From assembly GCA_900642245.1 (NCBI GenBank), contig CAAAJI010000243.1, forward strand, positions 76,058-86,071: a DNA stretch of 10,014 nt, given 5' to 3'. Shown piece after piece: positions 1 to 7,886 of the stretch. The stretch's first letter is position 1, and each line of letters opens with the position of its first letter. This DNA comes from Fragilaria radians. Lineage: Eukaryota > Bacillariophyta > Fragilariophyceae > Fragilariales > Fragilariaceae. The notes below the pieces were generated by a model that saw only the letters and a program-made list of their open reading frames with translations, was not told the DNA's origin and did not search any database. A program made the position numbers and the translations under genes.

Positions 1-74
1 AATAAGAATCTAAGACCTATAGCAATTGTGATTGTGAGTAGGATTCTTTTTACTTTGTAGGAGTAATCTCAACA

Positions 75-762
75 TGTATGGTGGTTGATACAAATTGCAG
101 TTCAAGAGAGTTTTGATCGATATTAGTTATGCAGATCAACCTGACCGGTATAGAATTGGAAAGTATTGATTATATGTTGTCAGTGAAGCAATAAGTAAGA
201 TTTGATGATTCTTCCGTATTCACGATCGAGAGACGAAACACCAGAAAATTCTGAGAAACAAGAGATATGGCAATCCCGGACAGAGCAACAGTCTACAGGG
301 CCGCTTGTTCACTGAATTCCTTCAAATGAGCTTCAACTCTACAGGATGATCAATGCCACAACAGAATGGGAGGGTATAATAAGCATTTGCAATCTTTTAG
401 GGGAGACTGAAAGCAACAATGGATTTGGATCAGAATACAAAATTGTGGGTAAAAGCTATATTTAATACAGGCTAAAAGACTCAACATGATAGATTGCACA
501 GGAATCAATTATCCAAATCATGAAATTCTTCACAGATATTGGAATCCTTACTGACCCTCAGTCAAAAATTAAGTCAACATTTGCGGACAGAGTGGTATTG
601 TGTGTATTTCTTGGATATGCCAGGAATCATGTATGCATTGCATGTAATATGATTTCGCATGAAGTCCGAAAAAGCATCAATCACAAGAGATATCCAATAG
701 AAAAAAGAGTAACCTTTCAGTACTTTAACCTGAAATGTGAAGGACCCATTGATGGAAAATGA
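75..762 (+). pseudogene. Decayed Ty1/Copia integrase fragment
   Basis: This is a remnant of the integrase of a Copia retrotransposon, the enzyme that inserts the element's cDNA into host DNA. It can be followed through three reading frames. A DETPEN stretch at 232-249 aligns with the second catalytic Asp region (D-N-A-G-E-N-like in relatives). PQQNGRV at 356-376 is the hallmark of the third catalytic block. KLWVKA at 440-457 follows in the same frame. From 520 a different frame gives MKFFTDIGILTD, then FADRVVLCVFLGYARNH, the typical end of the core and start of the C-terminal region. A TAA-TAA pair (377-382) follows PQQNGRV, at the position of the catalytic Glu. At least three frameshifts separate the blocks, so it cannot make an active protein. 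A weak WWLIQ reading near 79-93 may be the start of the core, but the first catalytic Asp is not visible. The lineage resembles CoDi-type elements (recalled, unverified). Confidence 0.82.
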
Positions 763-1643
763 AGCCATCAAACCAAGAAGTGAGATTTGTTTGTTAAAAA
801 GGAAAATTGACACAAAGGCATCGTGTTCCTGAAAAAAAGCATGTGGAAGATGTTTTCCTTTTGGTGAAAAGGCACCAGCCATGAGAACTACCAAAGAGAT
901 TGCAAAACATTCAATAGAAGTCCGGATATGATTGATTTGTTGGATGTAAGACTATGAGAGATGCGAAGACATTCCATCTTTCACTAGCAGCATAATTAAG
1001 AAATTTCAATGAAGTCATAAGAATTAACAAAGAACTTGAAATTTTTTGAGACTGACACAGGATAAGGAAAAAAGGTTTTTAGTATAACAACAAAGAAGAT
1101 AAGATTTTAAATATGAAAGTAAACATCTGGATTTTGTTAGATTCACTCATACACTTCAGACCAGGCATATTTAATATTGTCAGTGAGTTGAGATAGGCAA
1201 TGGAAGGGGCTTTCCTTTGTAAATCAGAATTTTTGCTTTAACACATAACTGTTGCTGGAACCTTGAAAATGAATTTCATTGGAAGCTCACGAAATTATTA
1301 GGCTCAGACAACTCTTCGGATGCTGAAACATGGAGGATTGTGAGTGGGGGAGTGACCCCACTTAATAATTGTCCTGCAGCTTGGAAAAACAGAGTAAAGA
1401 AATCGTTTTTACTATCTTCTACCTAAGAGGTTTCAGTTACATTATCCGAGGTGAATAGCGATAAATTTTAAGAAAGACTAAGTTGTATGGAAGTGCCATT
1501 GCTTTATCTAATTGAAGCCAATATGGACAACTTGATTTGCTCAAACACCAAAGCGCATTTTAGCCAGAAACCACTTCATTAAAGTACAAGTTGAAAAAGG
1601 AACGATGACGGTTCAGTTAGTATGTTGAATTTTTTGGTACAGT
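763..1643. other. Unassigned AT-rich stretch after the integrase
   Basis: No gene is recognised here. In an intact Copia element this would hold the linker between integrase and reverse transcriptase, then the fingers and palm of the reverse transcriptase. I could not find those motifs in any plus frame. A short perfect stem lies at 1343-1362 (AGTGGGG against CCCCACT, six-base loop). It may include heavily decayed element sequence, but that is inference only. Confidence 0.4.
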
Positions 1644-1781
1644 AGTTACAGCAATAGGAAGATTGCTAAGGAAAATTTCGGTTCTTCTAGAAACGTAATT
1701 TATTAGTCTCACAATTTACACTAAATTTTATTTTAGAGAATAATCTTATTTAGAACCGCTTTAATGTTCCAGTTTATCACG
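1644..1781 (+). repeat. Dispersed repeat, copy A (5'-truncated)
   Basis: This is the shortest of three same-orientation copies of one repeat family. It matches only the 3' part of copies B and C: a block around aggaagattgctaaggaaa, then tctcacaatttaca at 1707-1720, then an AT-rich tail with tttagaacc and ending near tatcac. The 5' two thirds of the repeat are missing. Truncation at the 5' end is usual for retroposed SINE-like copies, but could also come from deletion within an LTR. Confidence 0.65.
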
Positions 1782-2216
1782 ACCCAGACTCCCTCAGCTA
1801 CAGAGGTAACTATAAAGGTAAAACATTGGTGTGTGTGTTTGTCTATTGTCATTATCATAGTCAAATTCTGTTTCTGTTTGCTTGCTTAAAAGGTCCTTAT
1901 ATTAACTGACACACTAGAGAGAGAATCCTGTAATTGAAGACAAGAAAAAAGGCTGTAACGTCGTAGCTACATAGCTACAGAAAAATAGCAAGCCAGGAAC
2001 GATTTCGTAAAACCCACGCCAGGTTTAATTTGCTGTTTACCGAACACGTTTTGCAGGAGGAGTAAGTATCTTCTAAAGACCTAACCTAAGAAGTATTTTG
2101 GGGGGAGAAACAAGAAACTCCTTAAAACTTGGCTCTCCCTCTCCAAACATAAACCAAGAATTTTGAACACCTATTCCTTGTTGATGCCCCCAGCTGAGAG
2201 GCAGATGAAAACTAGG
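1782..2216. other. Unassigned stretch with a small palindrome
   Basis: No coding frame is recognised. A near-perfect palindrome, GTAGCTA-ca-TAGCTAC, lies at 1963-1978. A purine-rich run with six Gs lies near 2097-2107. A short phrase, aaagacctaa, near 2080 recurs before copy C as gaaagacctaagaag (about 6039-6053). This hints that the homology between the copy B and copy C regions may begin further upstream, with an insertion in one of them. Confidence 0.35.
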
Positions 2217-2641
2217 AAGATATTATGACTATTTATATACTTTAACTTTAATAATAGCAAGTGGACGGGTTAAGTAATTCTCTTGATGAACGCGACTTAG
2301 GTTTCGAGTCCTGGTTTTGCTTAATTTTTTTTAACCGATGCTATACATCTATTTTTCCGTTAAATTTATCTTTTGTCGCCACTTTTTTGGTTGATGCAGA
2401 CAAGGATTTGCTATGAAAGAACATTGGATATTAAGCCTTTTCCATGTTTGAAAACTAAAGGTATAAATTAGAATATCTTTGGCACATCTTAACGGTTTGG
2501 AAAGATGTCTTAGAACCGAAATTAAAGCTCCAGGAAGATCGCCAAGAAAAAATTAGTTTGGTCTAGAAAAGAAATGTATTAGTCCCACAATTTACACAAA
2601 ATGTTTTTATAGCATCATTTTTTTAGAACTAACATCTCATC
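2217..2641 (+). repeat. Dispersed repeat, copy B (longest copy)
   Basis: Copy B is about 425 bp and colinear with copy C (6084-6481). Shared anchors in order are aagatatt (2217), tactttaa, an element around cttgatgaa, ttttccgtta (2353), cttttgtcgcca (about 2370), ccatgtttga, ttggaaagatg (2497), and tcccacaatttaca (2583-2596). At 2300-2311, ggtttcgagtcc is close to a tRNA internal promoter B box (GGTTCGANTCC) with one extra base. The matching site in copy C is more degraded. Two readings are possible: an LTR of the neighbouring Copia element, or a tRNA-derived SINE. No clear target-site duplication was found. Nothing in it codes for protein. Confidence 0.75.
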
Positions 2642-2657
2642 AAAACCAGTATATATC

Positions 2658-2720
2658 CCATGTTAGAGGGCTATGGGAGTAGTTGTATACCATGTTAGAG
2701 GACTATGGGAGTAGTTGTAG
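2658..2720 (+). repeat. 32-bp tandem duplication
   Basis: Two adjacent units begin with ccatgttagagg (2658 and 2690) and continue through ctatgggagtagttgta. The first 30 bases differ at only one position (g against a). The unit starts about 16 bp after the end of dispersed repeat copy B, so it may be a recent local slippage event next to that element. Confidence 0.9.
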
Positions 2721-3188
2721 CGTGGATGAGTTAACCTCAAATCTTTCATGAAAGTACAAGCCCCCGGTCTGTTGAGCGTTATAGGGGAAACAATCGTATT
2801 TTTGGAACTTGAGACACGTACAAGTCCTTAAAAGCTGTAACAACAAATTTCCATTTGTGGATTTATTCTTTGAGTGAAGCTGTTGAAAGGCAGACTGTAA
2901 ACGTTGGATAGTGCGCAAGTGGAGGCTTAGGGCCGAGCGATAACATAGACCAAGCGCAAAGTCAGACAAAATTCCGCAATTTTGGGTGAACTGACATCAG
3001 AACTAAAACACGGTAAAGCAGCTGACATCTGGAACCCACAGGAAGCTTTGTTGGAAGGTCACAAGTACTGAAATTTCATTCTCTTCAGTACAATCAATTT
3101 GAGTTAGACTGTATTACATTACCCTCATCAAGGGGCTCATCCCAGCAGTTAATCAAGTTGTAAATTATGATAGGCTAAACCAGTGAAG
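2721..3188. other. Unassigned stretch
   Basis: An 88-codon minus frame crosses 2703-2969, but it matches no family I know and runs into the tandem duplication, so I do not call it a gene. No RNA gene or transposon motif was seen. The 10-mer aatcaagttg at 3151-3160 recurs at 3251-3260 and brackets the minisatellite described next. Confidence 0.35.
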
Positions 3189-3244
3189 TCATATAACTGA
3201 AATAGGTTATATAACTGAAGATAGGTCATATATCTGGAGATAGG
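3189..3244 (+). repeat. Three-unit 18-19 bp minisatellite
   Basis: The units are tcatataactgaaatagg (3189-3206), ttatataactgaagatagg (3207-3225) and tcatatatctggagatagg (3226-3244). They share the core tatA-ctg-a-atagg with a few substitutions and one single-base length change. The array sits inside a 90-bp segment flanked by identical 10-mers (3151-3160 and 3251-3260). Confidence 0.9.
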
Positions 3245-4429
3245 TGCTTGAATCAAGTTGGGAACAGAAATTCTCAGCATGTGTTTAACAAGTGGTTGTA
3301 AAAGTCATTTGAAGAAGAAGTAGAAGAAGAGTGAAAGACCAGAGCTTCCTTTATCTCTCTACCCAGGATTTCTTCTCTTCCCAGATTACTAGAAGAAGTT
3401 TCATGTAAGGTAATCATTGCCATGGGTTTCAACACATTTACAAGCATCCCTTTTGTCTTGAAGAACGCGCAAGGCATCACCATGCTTCTTTCTAATTCCT
3501 TCAACTTCAAAAAGGCAAAAAACTGAAGTTTCCTGGAGCGCATGTTTGTAGTTACGGAAGCATAACACAGTATCACCATTGTCATTATTGGAAGTAGAGT
3601 CAAATATATGTTAAGCAACGGGAGAAGCTATTGCTGATGATGTAGGCTTGCAATCATGGGAACTTGTCGTAAACTAAGGTAGAAAGTCACAGTGGGTATT
3701 GGGATATGTCCGTCTCATCCACTTAGTCGTAATACCACCCAAACTTTTAATAGGACAACAGAACAACTTATCTGAAGAGAATCGCAAATACTAAGTAACA
3801 AGTAACAACAAAAGTCCAGACTCCGATACCTAACCGTTATCTGGTGATTTTCAAAATCAATTAATATATACGCATGTCACTTCATACGAGCCTGTGCAAC
3901 AATCATTTCAATCTCTTGTGAAGCCACGCTTAACTGTGCACACATCCATGAAAAGATCTGGTATTGTTCTTGAATTATTCGTTTCTTGATTGAAGTTCAA
4001 ATTGACTCAATGATATCAAATTGTACACATTTTCCTTTAATCTCAACTTGTCCGACAGCTAATGTTTCGATTTTCTAATCTCCTTTGGTTTTAGAGCCCT
4101 GAAATATTTTTATCTGATTTTGCTGAAAAAATACTCTAGCATACTTTAGCCACTTGCTGAACTTTGAAGTGGATTGTGACCCGATCCAATTTGCCATTGC
4201 CACCTTTGTACTGCTTCTCGTAGCAACTTTCCAATAATACTCCCATCTTGAATGGAAAAGTGATTGTCTGATGTGTCACCACTAGAATGATGAGTGTGCT
4301 CTAAGCTGCTCTAAGCGTTTATACAAATTGTAAATTATGATCTAGAAAGTTACTTTTATCCTAGATCTCTTGTGAATCATTTGCAACGTGTTTCCTTGAC
4401 CATGTAGTCTCTTTAGCTTACGTGTTAGA
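3245..4429. other. Unassigned stretch with one protein-like minus frame
   Basis: No gene is recognised. On the minus strand, two open frames overlap. One of 114 codons (3274-3618) has a serine-rich tail. A 69-residue stop-to-stop frame (3401-3610) has a more protein-like, charged composition, including IRKKHGDALRVLQDKRDA. They could be relics of an old gene or chance. A small tandem gctctaa duplication lies near 4300-4317. From 3620 to 4429 I see only AT-rich sequence. Confidence 0.3.
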
Positions 4430-4560
4430 TTCAACACTTCACATTTAGACTTTGTGATCTTAGATTCACATCTTAGATTCATCAATTGTGAATCTTGATA
4501 GATTCCTATTTGTTACTTAGGAATCTGTAATAGTTATTCCTACCGTATTGATATGACGGT
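4430..4560 (+). repeat. Hairpin cluster with repeated ttagattca
   Basis: The 9-mer ttagattca occurs three times within about 60 bp. Two hairpins follow back to back: AGATTCA/TGAATCT (4475-4495, seven-base loop) and GATTCCTA/TAGGAATC (4501-4525, nine-base loop). A third small stem, GGTTAC/GTAACC, lies downstream at 4667-4682. Dense short inverted and direct repeats of this kind are common in LTRs or leader regions of retroelements, and the Copia reverse transcriptase fragment starts about 350 bp later. Whether this is its LTR or leader is inference. Confidence 0.5.
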
Positions 4561-4913
4561 CCTAAAAAGACATTAAATGATCTTCTTCATTTATATGCAA
4601 TTTTATGCATCACTAAATTCATATCAGACTATGTCTTATTGAATTTGTGGAAGGTATAGAAAGAATGGTTACCTATGTAACCTATTCTAGTTTTAGATGA
4701 GTAAATATAAGAATATTGATTCTAGTATTCTTTACTATGTACTAACGATAACTTTGGATGTCTCCAGTATTGGTACACACACTCATCTCTTAGCCTTAGT
4801 AATTTATTATAGTATTATTAGACTGTATTGCTTACAACCTATAGTGTTAGGTATTATCTTAATGAACTTAACTCAAGGTATGTCACAACCATGCAGAGTC
4901 ATTATTACGCCTA
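4561..4913. other. Unassigned stretch before the RT fragment
   Basis: An 82-codon plus frame (4697-4945) is rich in hydrophobic residues but matches nothing I know, and its 3' end overlaps the region aligned to reverse transcriptase in another frame. I do not call it a gene. The fingers and palm of the Copia reverse transcriptase should lie here in an intact element, but no motif for them is visible. Confidence 0.35.
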
Positions 4914-5931
4914 GGTTTATGAAGACAAAGCATGTCACATTATGAGTATTAAGTTCCTCACGTGGATTACATCCTTATTTGGAGTAAAGATCCAGTGGGA
5001 GTCATCAAGTCTCTAGAGAAGATCTACTTGTTGGAAAATGTTGGCATTCCTGAGCATTATTTAGTGTGTAGCGTGGATTCACTAGGAGATTCATAAATAG
5101 TGCAAGGATTAGGATTAGCCATATCAACAAGGACATACATCCCAATTGTCCTGCCAAGGTTTGAAGAAATTTTTGAAAATAGTTGGAGCCTATTAAGAAA
5201 CCTATGAGTGAAGGATATCATCCTGAAATAGACAACACGCCAATCTGCACTGATGAAGATTCAGCAATGTATAGATCTATCATAGGCTGTTGCATTTGAA
5301 TAATTGGTTTAGGAAGGCTTGATATTGCGCATGCCACATCAACTATGATTTGATTCAATATTGCACCGAGAGAAGGACGTCTGAAGTCTGTTAAGAGAAT
5401 TTTGGTTCACCTGAAGTCATTTCCGAAAGGGAGAGACATCATTGACAAGTCATATCTAAGTCACTCTGAATATCCTGTTGAAGACCATCCTAATTGGAAG
5501 ACTTCTTTCCAAACGCTGAAGAGGAGATACCAAATGACCTTCCTATGTCAAAGGCACCAAAAGTCCGGATGACTTTTTATGCAGATGCTGACCATGCACA
5601 TGATTTAGTGACTAGAAGGTCTATCACAGGTATCGTCGCTATGTTAAAAAAGATGGGCATCTGTAAAAACTTCAACTTACGGATCAGAGCTAGTTACATC
5701 AAGGATAGCTACAGAACTCATAATTGAATTACTTTTCATGCGTAGGTCAGTAGGTGTGGAATTAATAGGGCCAGTGTTGATGTTAGGTGGCAGTATAATA
5801 TCTGTAGCTCTAAATACATCAGTTCCTTCAAGTGTATTGAAGAAAAAGCATAATGCAATAGCCTATCATAGAGTACGTGACGCTATTGCAGCTAAGGTAA
5901 TAAGGTTTGCATATGTAATGAGTGAGTGAAA
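4914..5931 (+). pseudogene. Decayed Ty1/Copia reverse transcriptase and RNase H
   Basis: This is the C-terminal half of a Copia pol, which copies element RNA into DNA and removes the RNA strand. The first frame gives YEY, an in-frame stop, then HVDYILIWSKDPVGVIKSLE (4959-5018). The HVDY sits where the catalytic YVDD box belongs. After a frameshift near 5186, PMSEGYHPEI and MYRSIIGCC (about 5201-5293) continue, with TGA codons at 5297 and 5351, then APREGRLKSVKRIL. A frame from 5494 carries the RNase H start, YADADHAHDLVTRRSITGI (5578-5634). A short deletion and shift lead to TSTYGSELVTSRIATELI (5669-5722), and then VPSSVLKKKHNAIAYHRVRD to a stop at 5929-5931. The RNase H Asp expected in a G-D-N motif is Gly here (ggc, 5789-5791). 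It cannot be active. It probably belongs to the same lineage as the integrase remnant at 75-762. Confidence 0.92.
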
Positions 5932-6070
5932 GCTTTCATGGAGAATGAAAAATTGAAAGATGCTAAAGAAAAGTTGGGATTAAAACAGTTTAGGATTAAA
6001 AAATCTATATATATCTATTAAGGGTAGTTGGAGGTTTGAAAGACCTAAGAAGTGAATGTACCTTCAGGAA

Positions 6071-6080
6071 TTAGGGGAGT
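6071..6080 (+). other. Possible polypurine tract
   Basis: The sequence ttaggggag lies about 140 bp after the RNase H stop and a few bases before repeat copy C. LTR retrotransposons prime plus-strand DNA synthesis from a purine run just upstream of the 3' LTR, so position and composition fit. The run is short and could be chance. Confidence 0.35.
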
Positions 6081-6083
6081 ACT

Positions 6084-6481
6084 AAGATATTGTAATGTTT
6101 TTGTACTTTAATTTTAACGGCAGAAAAGTATCACTGGACAAGTTACTTTCTTGATCAATGTCGCCTTGGGTCCCAGTCCTAAATATGTTTAACAATTGTT
6201 ATACTTCGTCCAGTTTTCCGTTAGAAATACTTTTGTCGCCATTTTTCAGTGGTTAATTATTAAAGCTTTGCCATGTTTGAGAAGTAAATTTATTCTTCAT
6301 AATATGTTTGGTACACCTTAAAGGTTGGAAAGATGCCTTGCAGCATTAGTTATATCGATAGAAAGAATACCAAGGAAAGATTAGTTTTTTTTCCTAGAAA
6401 AGTAATATTTCAGTCTCACAATTTACAGAAAATAATAATTTAGAGCATACTCTACCCATTTTTAGTGTCTATCTTCTCACG
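6084..6481 (+). repeat. Dispersed repeat, copy C; candidate 3' LTR
   Basis: Copy C is about 398 bp and colinear with copy B. Anchors are aagatatt (6084), tactttaattttaa, ttttccgtta (6214-6223), cttttgtcgccattttt (about 6230), gccatgtttgag, ttggaaagatg (6325-6335), and tctcacaatttaca (6414-6427). It begins about 150 bp after the Copia RNase H stop, on the same strand, directly after a short purine run; that is where a 3' LTR would sit. The site matching the tRNA B-box-like motif of copy B reads gggtcccagtcc (6168-6179) and is degraded. The two copies have diverged strongly, so any insertion is old. Confidence 0.72.
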
Positions 6482-6564
6482 CATTCTCTTCAAAAATATG
6501 CTTATTATATATCTTGACACTTTTGCCCTCTTTCTTTTTTTACTGGGATTGTTCGTTTCTGAAG

Positions 6565-7114
6565 CTTTATCGAATGACTGCTTCAACTTGGCTATTTAAG
6601 TCACATAACGCTTTTGTCAAGTGTCCCTGGAAAATATTGGATGCTGGTATACAGCTTTGAGGGAGTCGCGGGAAATAATTGCATCCGCATGGAAGAGCTA
6701 TGCCACAAGTTGCTTTTGAATTTTCATCCAACTAAAAGTGACAATAACAACAATGGAAATCTAGACGTACTTCAAAGGTGAAGCCTTGAATTTTCCATAG
6801 TACCTCATTGATGAGTGGAAGTTGCACATATTCTTCAACAAGACATTTGAATTTCCCAAGTTGATAAGAAAGTGCACGCCTCCATTCCCTTTAGCTCTAA
6901 AACGACATGGAGAGCTTCATAGACACCTACTTGTAGCACACCGGCAGAGTTCTTCAACTTCTTTCCTAGCAATGCTGTAGATATAGTGTGGTATCTTGTA
7001 GGCGTAAGCACAAAATGGTTTTGAGCTTGGATTCAGCTCAAGACGTGCCTTGACATTGGTAACTCTGTACCCTCAAATGGAAGCGTATTTGGCAAATAAA
7101 TCTAACAATATGTC
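6565..7114 (-). pseudogene. Decayed Ty3/Gypsy reverse transcriptase fragment
   Basis: Read on the minus strand, this is the N-terminal and palm part of a Gypsy reverse transcriptase. From 7114 one frame gives DILLDLFAKYASI, a TGA (7075-7073), then GYRVTNVKARLELNPSSKPF and IARKEVEEL, the classic pre-RT region before fingers. A second frame gives NGGVHFLINLGNSN (about 6886-6845), the motif usually read as D-G-x-x-R-F-x-x-D-x-R. A third gives LPLINEVLWKIQGFTF and VRLDF, where the Asp at 6761-6759 is the palm motif A residue, then a TAG at 6734-6732. CGIALPCG and PASNIFQGHLTKAL follow, matching the block before YxDD. The YxDD box itself is destroyed after VEAVIR. It is opposite in strand to the Copia pieces, so it is a separate insertion. 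Confidence 0.85.
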
Positions 7115-7886
7115 TTAATGCACGGAAAATTGGTGCGGACTATTCGGCAGTAACTGTGATTACTATCCGTTTGGTGTGATTTCTCTCTCCAACCTCTTCA
7201 TTTCATGATGTAGAATTTTGGAAGCCTTCAAAGTTTGGGTTTCAGTTGACATTAATTCTTCAGCTTTGATGTTGAGATATTGATGTCTACAGCAAGAGTG
7301 ATTGGGCATGCTAAATTGAGAATGAAATATGAGTGAGATTTAGTGAAGCGTAGTTCATGTATCCTTTTCTAGACTGCTACATTTAGATGCTTGATTTCTA
7401 TCAAAATAGAAGATGTACTAAATTTCCTGCCCTTGCTTTGGCATTCCCTCTTAGCTACTAGTCCTGCTTCTTCTGTAATTACAATTGCCTCTTTCTATTG
7501 GATGGATATCTGTTTGCCAGATCCATATTCATAGATTTGGATATTTCTTAATCTGGGAACAGAATTATTCCCTTTCAGCTATGGTATACAAATACGTTGC
7601 CATTGCTGCCGTCTTGTGATGGTTTTTCGCATTTAAAAGTTATATTTTCAAGTTTCATTTGCTACACCTTGAGGGACAGGAGAGCGCCGATGTTTTTTAT
7701 AGAAACATTTTATTGAGTTATAAATTCTTGATGATTCCTTGATTTCTTGGCATGTTGATTTTGCATGTTAGGTTGGTACAATTGATTTAGCAATGTACGG
7801 ATCCTTCAGTCCCTGTACATGTCCCTCGTTTCCTGATGGACTACTCAGCAACCAAACCAATTTTTCGGATTTCGTTACCTCTGCTT
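7115..7886. other. Unassigned stretch, possibly decayed Gypsy sequence
   Basis: This lies just upstream of the Gypsy reverse transcriptase on the minus strand, where the protease would be. Short minus readings occur (for example STETQTLKASKILHHEMKRL near 7248-7190), but no protease D-S/T-G active site was found. I cannot assign it with confidence. Confidence 0.35.

Noticed and set aside
574..894. 106-codon minus-strand frame
   Set aside because: It lies mostly antisense to the recognisable Copia integrase remnant, so it is a shadow.
2095..2110. G-quadruplex at the G-rich run
   Set aside because: There is a single run of Gs with no further G tracts nearby.
2272..2320. Possible tRNA gene (B-box-like ggtttcgagtcc)
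   Set aside because: The motif has an extra base, no acceptor stem or anticodon arm can be folded around it, and it belongs to a dispersed repeat also present at 6084-6481.
3189..3244. CRISPR-like array
   Set aside because: The units are directly adjacent without spacers, only 18-19 bp and imperfect; this is a minisatellite in eukaryotic DNA.
4697..4945. 82-codon plus-strand frame as a gene
   Set aside because: It has a hydrophobic, AT-driven composition with no family motif, and its end overlaps the Copia RT reading in another frame.
5297..5353. TGA read as a sense codon (alternative genetic code)
   Set aside because: One TGA sits where Trp is expected, but the other sits at a non-Trp position, TAA and TAG stops also interrupt the same relics, and frameshifts abound; ordinary decay explains it.
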